Source of the DNA: Acidaminococcales bacterium
GTDB lineage: Bacteria; Bacillota; Negativicutes; Acidaminococcales; JAISLQ01
Length of the DNA stretch: 54,366 nt
Direction: 5' to 3'
Assembly (NCBI GenBank): GCA_031290885.1
Contig: JAISLQ010000065.1
Span: 1-54,366, forward strand
Numbering within the stretch: the stretch's first letter is position 1; every line of letters starts with the position of its first letter. The notes beneath the pieces are model-generated. The model was given only the letters and a program-made list of their open reading frames with translations. It was not told the origin of the DNA and did not search any database. The translations under genes and the position numbers were made by a program. Shown in pieces: positions 8,803 through 18,141 of the stretch.

Positions 8803-9586
8803 CGCGCCCTACCTCCTTCGCGGCTTCTTCATATTGCTTGTCCGAAAGGCGGCTGTGATGCCACGCGCTATTGTTCTCCATAAACGATACGCCCTTGCCC
8901 TTGACCGTTTTCGCCAAAACCGCCTGCGGGGCAGCGGCGGGGGAAACATCAAGTTCCTCCCGCAACGCGCTTAGCGAATGTCCGTCACACGCCGCCGTCT
9001 GCCAGCCCGCCGCTTTCCACATGGCCGCCACGTCAACGGCCAGAATGTCGGCGGAAAACCCATCAAGCTGCATTCCGTTATAGTCCACGACGGCGACTAA
9101 ATTATCCAGTTTCTGATGGGCGGCAAACATTGCCGCTTCCCAGTTTGACCCCTCGTTTAATTCGCCGTCGCCCAGCAATACATATATATTTTTGTCCTTG
9201 CCCTGCTTTTTCGCCGCCAAGGCAAGCCCACAGGCGTAAGACAGCCCCATCCCCAAACTTCCGCTCGAACAAATAATTCCATTATGTATATTTTTAGACG
9301 GGTGCGCCAAAAAGCCGCTGCCATTGGTTTCAAAAGAGTCCAATTGTTCTTCCGTAAGCAGCCCGGCTTCTTTAAGGACGGCATAATAGGCCAAACCGGC
9401 ATGCCCCTTGCTTAAGATAAACGCATCCTGCGGCCGGAGAACGCCGAAAAACAGGGCGGTCAATACCTCAACCACGGAAAGCGAAGGGCCAATATGCGTC
9501 CCGTTTCCGCCTTTGTTTGCTTGATTGGCCAGTCGCAGTATATTCAGCCGCGCGTTTTTGGCGGCCGACTCGATTCTTTCATTCAT
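8792..9586 (-). CDS. Transketolase-like protein, N-terminal subunit
   Basis: The protein has 264 residues and forms the diphosphate-binding half of a split transketolase. LGDGELNEGSNWEAA followed by VVDYNGMQLDG is the thiamine diphosphate and Mg-binding motif (GDG...N). GTHIGPSLSVVEVLTALFFG is the conserved N-terminal segment. The ATG overlaps the SDR stop by four bases (ATGA). It works as a complex with the C-terminal subunit encoded next. Its place in a glycan operon suggests a role in making a branched or extended sugar, not in the pentose phosphate pathway. Confidence 0.92.
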   Translation of the reverse strand: MNERIESAAKNARLNILRLANQANKGGNGTHIGPSLSVVEVLTALFFGVLRPQDAFILSKGHAGLAYYAVLKEAGLLTEEQLDSFETNGSGFLAHPSKNIHNGIICSSGSLGMGLSYACGLALAAKKQGKDKNIYVLLGDGELNEGSNWEAAMFAAHQKLDNLVAVVDYNGMQLDGFSADILAVDVAAMWKAAGWQTAACDGHSLSALREELDVSPAAAPQAVLAKTVKGKGVSFMENNSAWHHSRLSDKQYEEAAKEVGRVGI

Positions 9587-10284
9587 TCGATATACCCCCC
9601 TCCCCCGTCAACTTTCAAAACTTGGCCGGTAATAAATGACGCTTCGTCAGAGGCCAGAAAGTATATCGCTTGCGCGATTTCGTTCGGTTTTCCCAATCTG
9701 CCGAAAACAGAATGGCGCAAGGTGCTTGCCCGTAATTTTTCTTCCATTTCCTGCGCCATGTCGGTTTCGGTAAGTCCCGGCGCAACGGCGTTGACCCGCA
9801 CTTTGCCCTGCAATTCCGCTTGCAGCACCTTTGTCCAGGCGATCAGCGCCGCCTTGGAGACGCCATAGGCGCAGTTGCCCGCCCGAAAATCAATCCCCGC
9901 TACGGACGCGACATTTGTAATGCTGGCGTTCTCCTTGGCCATAATCTTTAAGATAAGCTGCGTAAGTTCCATATGCGCAAACAAATTTACGGCAAACACT
10001 TCTTTTATCCGGGCGACGGGCGTCATTTGAAACAAGCCGCCGTGCGCGACGCCCGCGTTGTTCACCAGCGCGTCAATGGTTATCTTGTCTCTCCGGAGCT
10101 GCTTGACACATTCTTTCATCAAAGCGGCGTCAAGCATGTCGAAACAAACGGGAAGAACATTTTCTGTATCTATTTCCCGTGGTTTGCGGGAATGGGCAAC
10201 GACGCGCCAACCATTTTCCAGAAACTTTTCCGCCGCAGCTTTGCCTATTCCCCGGTTAGAACCGGTAATAAATACAGTTTTCAT
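9583..10284 (-). CDS. Short-chain dehydrogenase/reductase (FabG-like)
   Basis: The protein has 233 residues with a classical SDR layout. TGSNRGIG is the NAD(P)-binding loop, NNAG follows, and YGVSKAA carries the catalytic Tyr and Lys, with the serine expected in the preceding VASVAG strand. It ends with the C-terminal ITGQVLKVDGG typical of 3-oxoacyl-ACP reductase-like members. It could reduce a keto sugar or a beta-keto acyl-ACP, and the acyl carrier gene in the same operon makes the second idea possible. Its start directly follows the stop of an SDR fragment, which suggests two tandem SDR genes existed before. Confidence 0.9.
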   Translation of the reverse strand: MKTVFITGSNRGIGKAAAEKFLENGWRVVAHSRKPREIDTENVLPVCFDMLDAALMKECVKQLRRDKITIDALVNNAGVAHGGLFQMTPVARIKEVFAVNLFAHMELTQLILKIMAKENASITNVASVAGIDFRAGNCAYGVSKAALIAWTKVLQAELQGKVRVNAVAPGLTETDMAQEMEEKLRASTLRHSVFGRLGKPNEIAQAIYFLASDEASFITGQVLKVDGGGGYIE

Positions 10285-10449
10285 TTATAGGATATAGCCC
10301 CCGTCCACGCCCAGCACCTGAGCGGTAATATAGTTGGAGCTGTCTGACGCAAAGAACAAGACGGCGTTCGCGATATCTTCGGCGGTTCCGACGCGGTGCA
10401 TTCCGACGTTGTTGTCCACGTAGCCTTTCAATATTTTATCATCCGTGCT
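10285..10449 (-). pseudogene. Remnant of a second SDR gene (C-terminal ~54 residues)
   Basis: Between the GNAT stop and the intact SDR start lies a frame that translates to the end of an SDR protein. It includes VGTAEDIANAVLFFASDSS and YITAQVLGVDGG, the typical FabG C terminus. It opens only after a stop at 10450-10452 and lacks the cofactor and catalytic segments. No proper start codon with a ribosome binding site is visible. It resembles, but is not identical to, the C terminus of the neighbouring intact SDR, so it is best read as the tail of a partly deleted tandem gene. Confidence 0.8.
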
Positions 10450-11161
10450 TTACGTATACATAACGCGCTGACGTTATTTGACCTCCAAGATACAAATTCA
10501 TTCTCAATGACGACATATTGTTGGAGGAAACTGCGCCGCATAAGGTCTTGGCACCAGCTTCCGCCGCGTGCCTAAGCTGCGCAGCGAGAACGCTTGTCCC
10601 GAAGCCGGCGGCCTCGAACTCCTTATACACTCCTATAAACAGGCCATGGTTGCCATCCTTTTTCAACCGCGAAACAAAAAAACCAACGGCTTTGCCTTTA
10701 AACATGCATTTGTATGGTTCGTAGCCGTTTTCAAGCGCGTCTGCAATCCAGCCCATATAGCGCTGCGCCGACTGCTCCTTTGTAAAGTGCGGGTCGACAT
10801 ACACCCGGTCAGTATGAAAAACGCCCAGCTTTAACTGACGCTTCAGCTCGGCCAAGTCCGCATCGGCCATCCGCCGGTAACTGATGCTGTCCGCAAACCT
10901 TTTTGTTATGCGATCGAGCGTTGCGCCGATATTTTTAAGGTCGTGCCGAACGGCAAACATCGTTTCTATATAACGATAGCCCATATCCTCCAGCTGGAAC
11001 ATCAATTCAATGGCTCCCGCCGGTACCCTCGCGACGGCATACTCGCAGTCAAGCCCGCGAAGCTGCTCTAAATCGGAAAGCGTGTCGTTTGCGGCAAGGT
11101 TGATTTCTTTGGCGACAACCCCGAGGTTTCTTTTTTCCCAAACGGCGTCAATAATTTCCAT
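10439..11161 (-). CDS. GNAT family acetyltransferase
   Basis: The protein has 240 residues and is the first gene after a good promoter. The C-terminal half carries GNAT features: a strand with GLFIGVYKEFEAAGFGTSVL as the acetyl-CoA binding region, then LCGAVSSNNMSSLRMNLYLG. The layout resembles dTDP-fucosamine acetyltransferase-type (WecD-like) proteins, with a long N-terminal part before the GNAT core. It probably acylates an amino sugar of the surface glycan; the substrate is not certain. GGGGATAGGGTG lies before the ATG. The last bases overlap the frame of the SDR remnant, so a deletion may have shaped this end. Confidence 0.8.
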   Translation of the reverse strand: MEIIDAVWEKRNLGVVAKEINLAANDTLSDLEQLRGLDCEYAVARVPAGAIELMFQLEDMGYRYIETMFAVRHDLKNIGATLDRITKRFADSISYRRMADADLAELKRQLKLGVFHTDRVYVDPHFTKEQSAQRYMGWIADALENGYEPYKCMFKGKAVGFFVSRLKKDGNHGLFIGVYKEFEAAGFGTSVLAAQLRHAAEAGAKTLCGAVSSNNMSSLRMNLYLGGQITSARYVYVKHG

Positions 11162-11203
11162 TTCACCCTATCCCCTAAGTTTTGCACACCCTGCCAATTT
11201 ATT

Positions 11204-11232
11204 GTTATATAAGGCACAGCCTTTGATAGCAA
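11204..11232 (-). promoter_or_regulatory. Sigma70-type promoter of the glycan operon
   Basis: On the minus strand TTGCTA (11227-11232) and TATAAC (11204-11209) are separated by 17 bases. Transcription would start near 11198, about 37 bases before the GNAT start. A perfect small palindrome, CGGCAAT-aaa-ATTGCCG at 11261-11277, lies about 30 bases upstream of the -35 box and could be an operator. Both are read by eye. Confidence 0.55.
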
Positions 11233-11483
11233 GCTGTTTTGCCGCAGCAAAAGCCCTATCCGGCAATAAAATTGCCGAACTGACTGAGGGCAACTTTGCC
11301 ATATTGCACCGCGCCAGTAAATATATTGCCATATATAAAGCAATTCCGCCGAGCTGCCAAACAAAAACAGCAAGGCAGATTGTTGAGCGATAGTAAAGAA
11401 ATTTTTAAGGACAATGGGTTGCGGTACGTTAGGGCGTAACAGGAGGGCAAACAAAACAGAAGCAAAAGAAAAGCAAAACCCGC

Positions 11484-11514
11484 CGCCGCACGGCAAAAAA
11501 CAAAGCCTGCGGCG
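11484..11514 (-). terminator. Possible terminator after the flavodiiron gene
   Basis: A stem CGCCGCA/TGCGGCG with an inner GGC/GCC pair lies 17 bases after the flavodiiron stop. On the minus strand it is followed by a moderately T-rich stretch (GGGTTTTGCTTTT). The rest of 11162-11530 holds the glycan promoter and no supportable gene. Confidence 0.45.
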
Positions 11515-11530
11515 TTGGAGCGGACATGCG

Positions 11531-12721
11531 TCAGCTATCTTTTTTGCAGGCTTTGCGCGCGAAAGCAAACCCGAAATTTTCGCAATCCGACAGTTCCGCG
11601 GCGTTGGGCGCCCAATTAAGCGTAAGCGCCGGCTCCAGCGACATGCCGGCTTTTTGCAAAAGCTCGTCCATTTCTTTTTGCGCGCCGCCGCTCCAGCCGT
11701 AGACGCCGAAAGAAGCCGCCAGTTTGCCCACCGGCTTCAAGCCTTTCAGATAAAGGAGCAAGGCGCCGACAGAGGGCATCATGCCGTAATTGAGCGTAGG
11801 CGACCCAAAAAGCGCGCCGGCCGCATCCAGCAGTTCGGCGACTATACGGCTGTTTTCCGCATGCCCGGGTTTATACAGCCGGGCGTCAACGCCCGTTTTG
11901 GCCGCGCCTTCCCAAATGGCTTTCGCCATGCGTTCGGTCGCGCCCCACATGCTGTCGTAAACAACCAGCACTTTGTCTTTGACTTTGCCCTGTCCCCAAA
12001 AGGCGTATTTATCCAAGATTTCTTTTATATGGGAACGCCAGATGACGCCGTGGCTGGGCGCAACCATGTCGATCGCCAGCCCCTGCGCCTTGTTGAGCGC
12101 GCCGCCGATCAGCTTGCTGTACGGCATGAGAATGTTGGCGTAATAGTTTTGCGCTTCTTCCATGATGGCGGATAGCTCGCTCCCGCTGTCGAAAGGGTCG
12201 CTGGCGCAAATGTGCTGCCCAAAAGCGTCGTTGGAAAAAAGTATTTTTTTCTCGGGCAGATAGGCCGCCATGCTGTCAGGCCAATGCAACATGGGCAAGG
12301 CAACAAAATGCAGGCTGTTTTCGCCAAGCGCAAGTTTGTCGCCCTCTTTTACGATATTATAATCGTACTGTCCGTAAAGCCGCGCCGCTTCTTTTGCCCC
12401 GGCCGCGGTAATGACGATTTTCGCGCCGGCGGCTTTGCCTATGACCTGCGGCAAAGCGCTGGCGTGATCGTTCTCCACATGGTTAACCACTATATAGTCG
12501 ATTTTTTCCGGCGGCACGATTGAGGAAATCCGCGCCAGCAACTCATCGGCAAAAGTATTTTTCACTAAATCGACCAAGCAGATTTTCTCGTCAACGATCA
12601 AATAAGCGTTGTAGGTTACGCCGCGCCCCGTGGTAAACCCGTGAAAGTCCCTCAGTTTCCAGTCTTTGCAGCCGACATAATATATGCCTTTAGCCAATTC
12701 TATTTGCTTGATAAAAATCAC
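11531..12721 (-). CDS. fprA: Flavodiiron protein (A-type flavoprotein)
   Basis: The protein has 396 residues. The N-terminal metallo-beta-lactamase domain has the diiron ligand motif HVENDH and later LHWPDS and PSHGVIWR. The C-terminal flavodoxin domain starts near VLVVYDSMWGATERMA (FMN phosphate loop) and contains FGSPTLNYG and FGVYGWSGGA. Such enzymes reduce oxygen to water or nitric oxide to nitrous oxide in anaerobes and need rubredoxin or a flavin reductase as donor. The frame opens with a GTG at 12721; the nearest AGGA is very close to it, so the start is uncertain by a few residues. Confidence 0.93.
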   Translation of the reverse strand: MIFIKQIELAKGIYYVGCKDWKLRDFHGFTTGRGVTYNAYLIVDEKICLVDLVKNTFADELLARISSIVPPEKIDYIVVNHVENDHASALPQVIGKAAGAKIVITAAGAKEAARLYGQYDYNIVKEGDKLALGENSLHFVALPMLHWPDSMAAYLPEKKILFSNDAFGQHICASDPFDSGSELSAIMEEAQNYYANILMPYSKLIGGALNKAQGLAIDMVAPSHGVIWRSHIKEILDKYAFWGQGKVKDKVLVVYDSMWGATERMAKAIWEGAAKTGVDARLYKPGHAENSRIVAELLDAAGALFGSPTLNYGMMPSVGALLLYLKGLKPVGKLAASFGVYGWSGGAQKEMDELLQKAGMSLEPALTLNWAPNAAELSDCENFGFAFARKACKKDS

Positions 12722-12723
12722 TT

Positions 12724-12781
12724 CCTAACTGAAAATAAAGACGCCGCTCATATACGTCGTCTTTATTTTAATCAAGTTAGG
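12724..12781 (-). terminator. Long hairpin between the YjfB-like and flavodiiron genes
   Basis: Outer arms CCTAACT (12724-12730) and AGTTAGG (12775-12781) enclose an inner 12-base stem built from AAAATAAAGACG and CGTCTTTATTTT. The inner stem ends in a T-rich arm in either direction, so it can act as an intrinsic terminator. It overlaps the stop codon of the upstream small gene, so it may also limit readthrough into fprA. Confidence 0.6.
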
Positions 12782-12980
12782 CTAAAATGTCAATAATATT
12801 GCCGGGGAAATTGCCAAGCGGCGCGGGAGCTGGTTCGACGGATTCGGTCATTTTCAATATGTCCTGCCCGGACTGTTCGGCCAGATCGAGCGCCATTTTC
12901 ATTATGCTGAAGCTGGCCTGTTCTTTTACGGATTGATACTTCATTTTGACAGCCATGTCAACGATTGGATCCAAGCCCAA
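12777..12980 (-). CDS. YjfB-like small protein (putative motility protein family)
   Basis: The protein has 67 residues if it starts at the TTG at 12980. The longer frame begins at a GTG at 12989, but that codon lies inside the Shine-Dalgarno sequence GGGAGGTGAT, so the TTG five bases further on is the better start. The sequence has a helix with QASFSIMKMALDLAEQSGQDI, close to the YjfB-type pattern (x-Q-A-S-x-S-I-M-K). YjfB members are short and of unknown biochemical function. It is followed by a strong hairpin, so it may be a short transcript of its own. Confidence 0.75.
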   Translation of the reverse strand: MGLDPIVDMAVKMKYQSVKEQASFSIMKMALDLAEQSGQDILKMTESVEPAPAPLGNFPGNIIDILA

Positions 12981-13050
12981 AGTTATCACCTCCCTATCTA
13001 TATATCGTATGAAAAGGATTTTTTATTAAGGGGATCTTGAATCAACGAAA

Positions 13051-14925
13051 TCAACGGTTTTCCCATTCTGTAAGCAATGTTTCCCATTCCGCCGTAAGGG
13101 AATCGATGCCGGCTTTTTGCCGGGCATATTCCGTGGAGAGGGCGCGGCTGGCGGCGAAATCGGCGTGTTCCGCCGGATCGGACAGGCGCTTTTCCAAGAC
13201 CAAAAGCAAACCCTCTTGTTCGCGCAGGGACAATTCCACCGCCGCCAACCGCCTTTCCACGCTGCGCGTTTTGGGGCTTTCCTTGACGGTTTTTGCCGCC
13301 GCCCGCGCCAGCGCGGGCGGCGGCATATCTTTGGGGCGCGCGTTTTTTTGCTCGCGGCAATAGCTGTAGTTGCCGGGATAATCGAAAAGCCTGCCGCCTT
13401 CAATTTCCCATACCCGCCCGGCTATCCGGTCAATGAAATAGCGGTCATGGCTGACCAGCAACATGCCGCCGCCCCATTGCCGGAGGGCTTCCTCTACCGC
13501 CGCGCGGGCGGCGGCGTCCAAATGGTTCGTCGGCTCGTCCAGCAAAAGAAAATTCGCCCCGCCGAGCAAAAGGCGCAAAAGAGCCAGCCGCGCCCTTTCG
13601 CCGCCGGAGAGGTCTTCGAGTTTTTTAAATACATCGCCGCCGCGAAACAGCATGCCGCCCAAAAATGTTCGGGCCTGCTCCTCGGATAGGCCGAAACCGG
13701 CGAGTATGTTTTCCAGAATGTTTTCCCCGCCGGACAAGCCCTCATGTCCTTGCGAGAAATAGCCGACCTTTACCCGCCCGCCCGCCGTTACGCGCCCGGA
13801 CAGGGCGGGCAGGATGCCGGCTATGGTTCTTAAAAGAGTGGTCTTGCCGGCGCCGTTACGTCCGATGACCGCTATCTTCTCGCCTTTTTGGATGGTAAAA
13901 TCAATGTCTTTTAAAAGCGGGCAGCCGTACCCTACCGTTAATTTTTCCAGCGTCAATAGCCGGTCGGAACATTCGGGCGGAACCGGCAGTTTAAGTTTTA
14001 AGCCGTCCGAAGGCGATGCGGGGGCGACCCTTTCCAGCCGGTCAAGCTGCGCTTGCCGCCCGCGAGCCTGCCGGCTTTTGATGCCGGCTTTGTTGCGCCT
14101 TATATATTCTTCGGTTTTTTTTATATGCGCGGCTTGTTTTTCCCAAGCCGCCGCTTGTGTTTTGTCTTCCGTTTCTTTTTGTTTTTCATACAGGCTGTAA
14201 TTGCCTTTGTAGATTTTTACCCGTCCCGCTTCCAGGAGCGCGATCTTGTCCACCGTCCGGTCAAGAAAATAACGGTCATGCGAAACCAGGAGCAGCCCGC
14301 CTTTAAATTCGCGCAGATATCCTTCCAGCCATTCGGCCATGGCTATGTCCAAATGGTTGGTGGGCTCGTCCAAAAACAAAAAATCCGGTTCGCCGAGAAG
14401 CGCCGCCGCCAAAAGCATCCGCGTTTTCTGCCCGCCGGAAAAATCTTTTGCCCGCCGGCGCAGGTCTTCGTCGGAAAACCCTAGGACGAAAGCCGCCTTG
14501 CGCGCCTTCAGTTCGTGATCGTAACCGCCTTGCCGTTCATAGTCCTGCCTGAGATCGGAATATCGGGCAAGAAGTTTCCCCCGGGCGCGCTCGTCGGGCT
14601 GCCCGCCGATTTGTCCTTCCAAGTCGCGTATTTGCCGCGAAAGGGCAAACAGTTCCTGCCGGGAAGCCGTCAACTCCTCCCACAACGAACCGTCGGCCGG
14701 CCGGGCGTCTTGCGCGGCATAGCCTATTTTAGCGGCCGGGTCGGAAAAGACGCGCCCGCCGTCGTATTCGTCAAGCCCCAGGATGCAGCGCATGAGGGTG
14801 GTTTTGCCCGCGCCGTTGTTGCCGATCAGTCCAATTTTGGCGCCTTTTTCCAAGCGAAGGTTCACTTGGCGGAAAATTTCCTTCCCGCCAAAACATTTAG
14901 TAAGATTTTCGGCCAATATCGACAT
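13051..14925 (-). CDS. ABC-F family ATPase (translation factor type)
   Basis: The protein has 624 residues and two ABC domains in one chain without membrane segments. Walker A motifs are GNNGAGKTT and GRNGAGKTT; signature motifs are FSGGQKTR and LSGGERARLALL; both copies end with a FLFLDEPTNHLD-type Walker B. A charged linker between domains and a C-terminal coiled-coil tail fit the ABC-F family, which acts on the ribosome E site or gives antibiotic protection. The start at 14925 has GGGAG seven bases upstream and begins MSILAENLTK; the extension to 14988 is not supported. The subgroup (Uup- or YdiF-like) cannot be fixed by eye. Confidence 0.93.
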   Translation of the reverse strand: MSILAENLTKCFGGKEIFRQVNLRLEKGAKIGLIGNNGAGKTTLMRCILGLDEYDGGRVFSDPAAKIGYAAQDARPADGSLWEELTASRQELFALSRQIRDLEGQIGGQPDERARGKLLARYSDLRQDYERQGGYDHELKARKAAFVLGFSDEDLRRRAKDFSGGQKTRMLLAAALLGEPDFLFLDEPTNHLDIAMAEWLEGYLREFKGGLLLVSHDRYFLDRTVDKIALLEAGRVKIYKGNYSLYEKQKETEDKTQAAAWEKQAAHIKKTEEYIRRNKAGIKSRQARGRQAQLDRLERVAPASPSDGLKLKLPVPPECSDRLLTLEKLTVGYGCPLLKDIDFTIQKGEKIAVIGRNGAGKTTLLRTIAGILPALSGRVTAGGRVKVGYFSQGHEGLSGGENILENILAGFGLSEEQARTFLGGMLFRGGDVFKKLEDLSGGERARLALLRLLLGGANFLLLDEPTNHLDAAARAAVEEALRQWGGGMLLVSHDRYFIDRIAGRVWEIEGGRLFDYPGNYSYCREQKNARPKDMPPPALARAAAKTVKESPKTRSVERRLAAVELSLREQEGLLLVLEKRLSDPAEHADFAASRALSTEYARQKAGIDSLTAEWETLLTEWENR

Positions 14926-15063
14926 GTTTTGCTCCCGCGCACGCGCCACCGACAGCGCCCGCCGCCGGGCACTGAAAGCAAGCGACAATTTTCAAGCTTT
15001 ATCGCCGCAATCGGCCGGCGCCGGACGGGGGACGATCCTGTCGCGCAGAGAAGGCCCGGGCGG

Positions 15064-16785
15064 CTAAAGGCGCGGCTTGAATGCCTTTCCGTCTGTCCGC
15101 AGCATGGAAAAGAAAATTTCCCCGCTGACTATTATCGACAAAACTAACAGAACAACAGAAACAACCGGGATGAACGAATGCCCTTCGCCAAAGAACCAGC
15201 CCGAATAAATGGCGTTAAACAAAGTCCAGTTGGACATCATCAGCATAATGACGGACGGCACGAAGGAAACCAGCCATACTGCAGACTGCGGACGGCTTTT
15301 CATCAGCCAGAAAGATACGCTGGCAAGCACAAGCGCCGCCAGCAATTGGTTGGAAGCGCCAAAGGTATTCCAAAATACCCGCCACACCGGGACGATCCGG
15401 CCATCGCCGTCCACGATGGTCTGGAAAATCAAAAAGCCCGGCGCGCACATGGTCAAGGCCGCGCCCAGGAAGCCGCCCGCGCGCCCCCTCCAGCCGGTTA
15501 TTTCTTCCACGACGTAGCGCCCGAGGCGCGTGCATACGTCAAGCGTATCGTAAACAAAGGTAGTGAAAGCCAAAAGGCCAAAGGTTATGCCAAATACTAT
15601 CGGCACGCCGATAAATTCCATGAAACTGCCGATGCCGGTCGCGTAAACGAAATTGGGCGCCTTGCCCAAGATGGGCGAATCTTTGGCCATTATCATTACG
15701 CAGACGATAGATATAACCGCGACCATGCCTTCCAGCAGCATGCCGCCGTAGCCTACCGCCCTGGCGTCCGTTTCGTATTCTAACTGCTTGCTGGTGGTTC
15801 CCGAGGACACAAGCGAGTGAAAGCCGGAACAAGCTCCGCAGGCAACGGTAACGAAAAGCAGCGGGAACATCGGGAGCCAAAAGCCGCCGCCGAAAAACCC
15901 TCCGGCGCCAAGCATGGTAAAAGCCGGATATTCTATTGAATAGTCGCCGAAAATAATGCCGATGCCGGAAACAAACAAAGAAACATACAAAAGGTATCCT
16001 CCCAGCAAGCCGCGCGGCTGCACCAGCAGCCATATCGGCAGCATGGAAGCGGCAAAGCAATAAATCAAAATGATGGCGCCCCAAATTTTCTGCTGCGAAG
16101 AAACATCGGAGAAAGGCAAAGAAACCGGGAAAACCTGTCCGGCCCAGATGCATAGCACCGTAAGTGACAGGATGGCGATGTTGGCAATATACGCGTTTAT
16201 TTTAAAATAACGGGTCATAAGGCCTATAATGGCCGGAAAAACAAGATACATAAGCGACGAGCTGGCAATATGCGCGCCCATTACCGTATCGCCTGCCCTT
16301 ATCTCAATGTTGCTGACAAAAGAACTGGCGGTAATGTCGGCGAACACTACGATCAGGTAAACGAGGGTCAGCCAGATAAAAATCATAAAAAGCAGCCAGG
16401 CCCTTTGCGAAATGTTCACCCGCACTATTTCGGTTATGGACTTGGCGTTGTAGCGGACGGAGGCTATAAGGCTTCCCATATCTTGGACGCCGCCGACGAA
16501 GACGCTGCCGACCAGTACCCAAATCAGCGCCGGCGCCCAGCCGAAAAGCATGGCGGCCAAAATAGGGCCGTTGATCGGGCCGGCGGCAGTAATCGTCGAA
16601 AAATGCTGTCCCAGGAGCGCGTATTTCGTGGCAGGAACGAAGTCAAGGCCGTCATTTAACAAAACCGCCGGCGTAGCCGCGGCGTCGTCAAGCTGAAAAA
16701 CACGCTCGCCCAGAAACCGGCCGTAGATATAATAAGCCGCCGCAAATAAGGCCGCCGCGCCTATTACCACCGGAAGAACATTCAT
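15064..16785 (-). CDS. cstA: Carbon starvation protein CstA family transporter
   Basis: The protein has 573 residues with many hydrophobic membrane segments. It has CstA landmarks: FVPATKYALLGQHFSTITAAGPINGP near the N terminus, SVFVGGVQDMGSLIASVR, and later CSGFHSLVSSGTTSKQL. CstA proteins import pyruvate or small peptides under carbon limitation. The length matches the shorter CstA group; E. coli CstA is about 700 residues. GAAGGAGC lies before the ATG. A perfect -10 element is found 45 bases upstream, so it has its own promoter. No LytS/LytT-type regulator is adjacent. Confidence 0.95.
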   Translation of the reverse strand: MNVLPVVIGAAALFAAAYYIYGRFLGERVFQLDDAAATPAVLLNDGLDFVPATKYALLGQHFSTITAAGPINGPILAAMLFGWAPALIWVLVGSVFVGGVQDMGSLIASVRYNAKSITEIVRVNISQRAWLLFMIFIWLTLVYLIVVFADITASSFVSNIEIRAGDTVMGAHIASSSLMYLVFPAIIGLMTRYFKINAYIANIAILSLTVLCIWAGQVFPVSLPFSDVSSQQKIWGAIILIYCFAASMLPIWLLVQPRGLLGGYLLYVSLFVSGIGIIFGDYSIEYPAFTMLGAGGFFGGGFWLPMFPLLFVTVACGACSGFHSLVSSGTTSKQLEYETDARAVGYGGMLLEGMVAVISIVCVMIMAKDSPILGKAPNFVYATGIGSFMEFIGVPIVFGITFGLLAFTTFVYDTLDVCTRLGRYVVEEITGWRGRAGGFLGAALTMCAPGFLIFQTIVDGDGRIVPVWRVFWNTFGASNQLLAALVLASVSFWLMKSRPQSAVWLVSFVPSVIMLMMSNWTLFNAIYSGWFFGEGHSFIPVVSVVLLVLSIIVSGEIFFSMLRTDGKAFKPRL

Positions 16786-16826
16786 CTGTTTTCCTGCTCC
16801 TTCACAAAGCGTATTGACACACGGCC

Positions 16827-16854
16827 ATTATAGCACAATCGATACAATACGCAA
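16827..16854 (-). promoter_or_regulatory. Promoter of cstA
   Basis: On the minus strand TTGCGT (16849-16854) and TATAAT (16827-16832) are spaced by 16 bases. The start site would be near 16820, giving a leader of about 35 bases before the cstA ATG at 16785. Confidence 0.6.
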
Positions 16855-16881
16855 AATGTATTTTAATGCTGCCACCATCGG

Positions 16882-17607
<726 letters not shown>

Positions 17608-18020
17608 TCGTCCGCGCCAGGCAAGGCCGCAAAAGAAAAGCGCCCTGAATATTTATCGGAAACATCCAGCAGCGCCGTTGCGCCGGATGTTTTCCCGCCC
17701 TTTGCGGGCCGCCGCCCGAACAAAGGGCGGCCTGCGGTACATTTTCGCGCGCCTGCGGACACAAAGCCGCTGCCGTCACGCCATGCGAAAAGGCATCCCG
17801 CCTTGCACTGCCCCCGGATTAAAACACCCCTTTAAGATTTGCGCGATAATTTGCCGCCTTGCGCGGCGCAAAACTCAGACGAACCTATAAGTCCGGCGAG
17901 TATTTAAGGCAAGGCAGTAAATTGGCTGCGGCGGCAGTATGATTCCAATCTGGGAACAGCAAGAATCCGCAAGCGTTTATTTGGATGTCCCCTGTACATT
18001 TGTCGGCACATAAACCACTA
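17608..18020. other. Intergenic region without a supportable gene
   Basis: No frame here has a ribosome binding site and a recognisable product. Two adjoining inverted repeats are visible: AACATCC...GGATGTT (17661-17691) and CCGCCCTTTG...CAAAGGGCGG (about 17696-17730). The right part, from about 17880, leads into a strong terminator pointing in the plus direction, which suggests a short plus-strand transcript may end there. No known RNA family was recognised. Confidence 0.4.
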
Positions 18021-18059
18021 AACCCCGCAAGGCGCAAAAATGATCCTTGCGGGGTTTTT
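18021..18059 (+). terminator. Strong intrinsic terminator, best in the plus direction
   Basis: AACCCCGCAAGG (18021-18032) pairs with CCTTGCGGGGTT (18045-18056), a 12-base perfect stem. On plus it is followed directly by a T run through 18059. On minus the tail is only TTTAG, but the same hairpin lies 83 bases after cysK and may also end the cysK operon. Confidence 0.75.
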
Positions 18060-18141
18060 GGCCTTGCCGGAAAAGCTGCCCTTGCCAAACGCGTTGTAAG
18101 GCATCGCGGATGCCCATTATCCAAGTTTCAACCGAAAAACA

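Noticed and set aside
11068-11568. Minus-strand frame of 166 residues across the GNAT start and upstream region
   Set aside because: It overlaps the glycan promoter, the start of the GNAT gene and the end of fprA, and has no family features.
17880-18020. Possible 6S RNA because of a GCTGCGGCGGCA stretch similar to the 3' part of E. coli 6S RNA
   Set aside because: No long closing stem or central bubble could be built with the upstream sequence. The match is short and may be chance.
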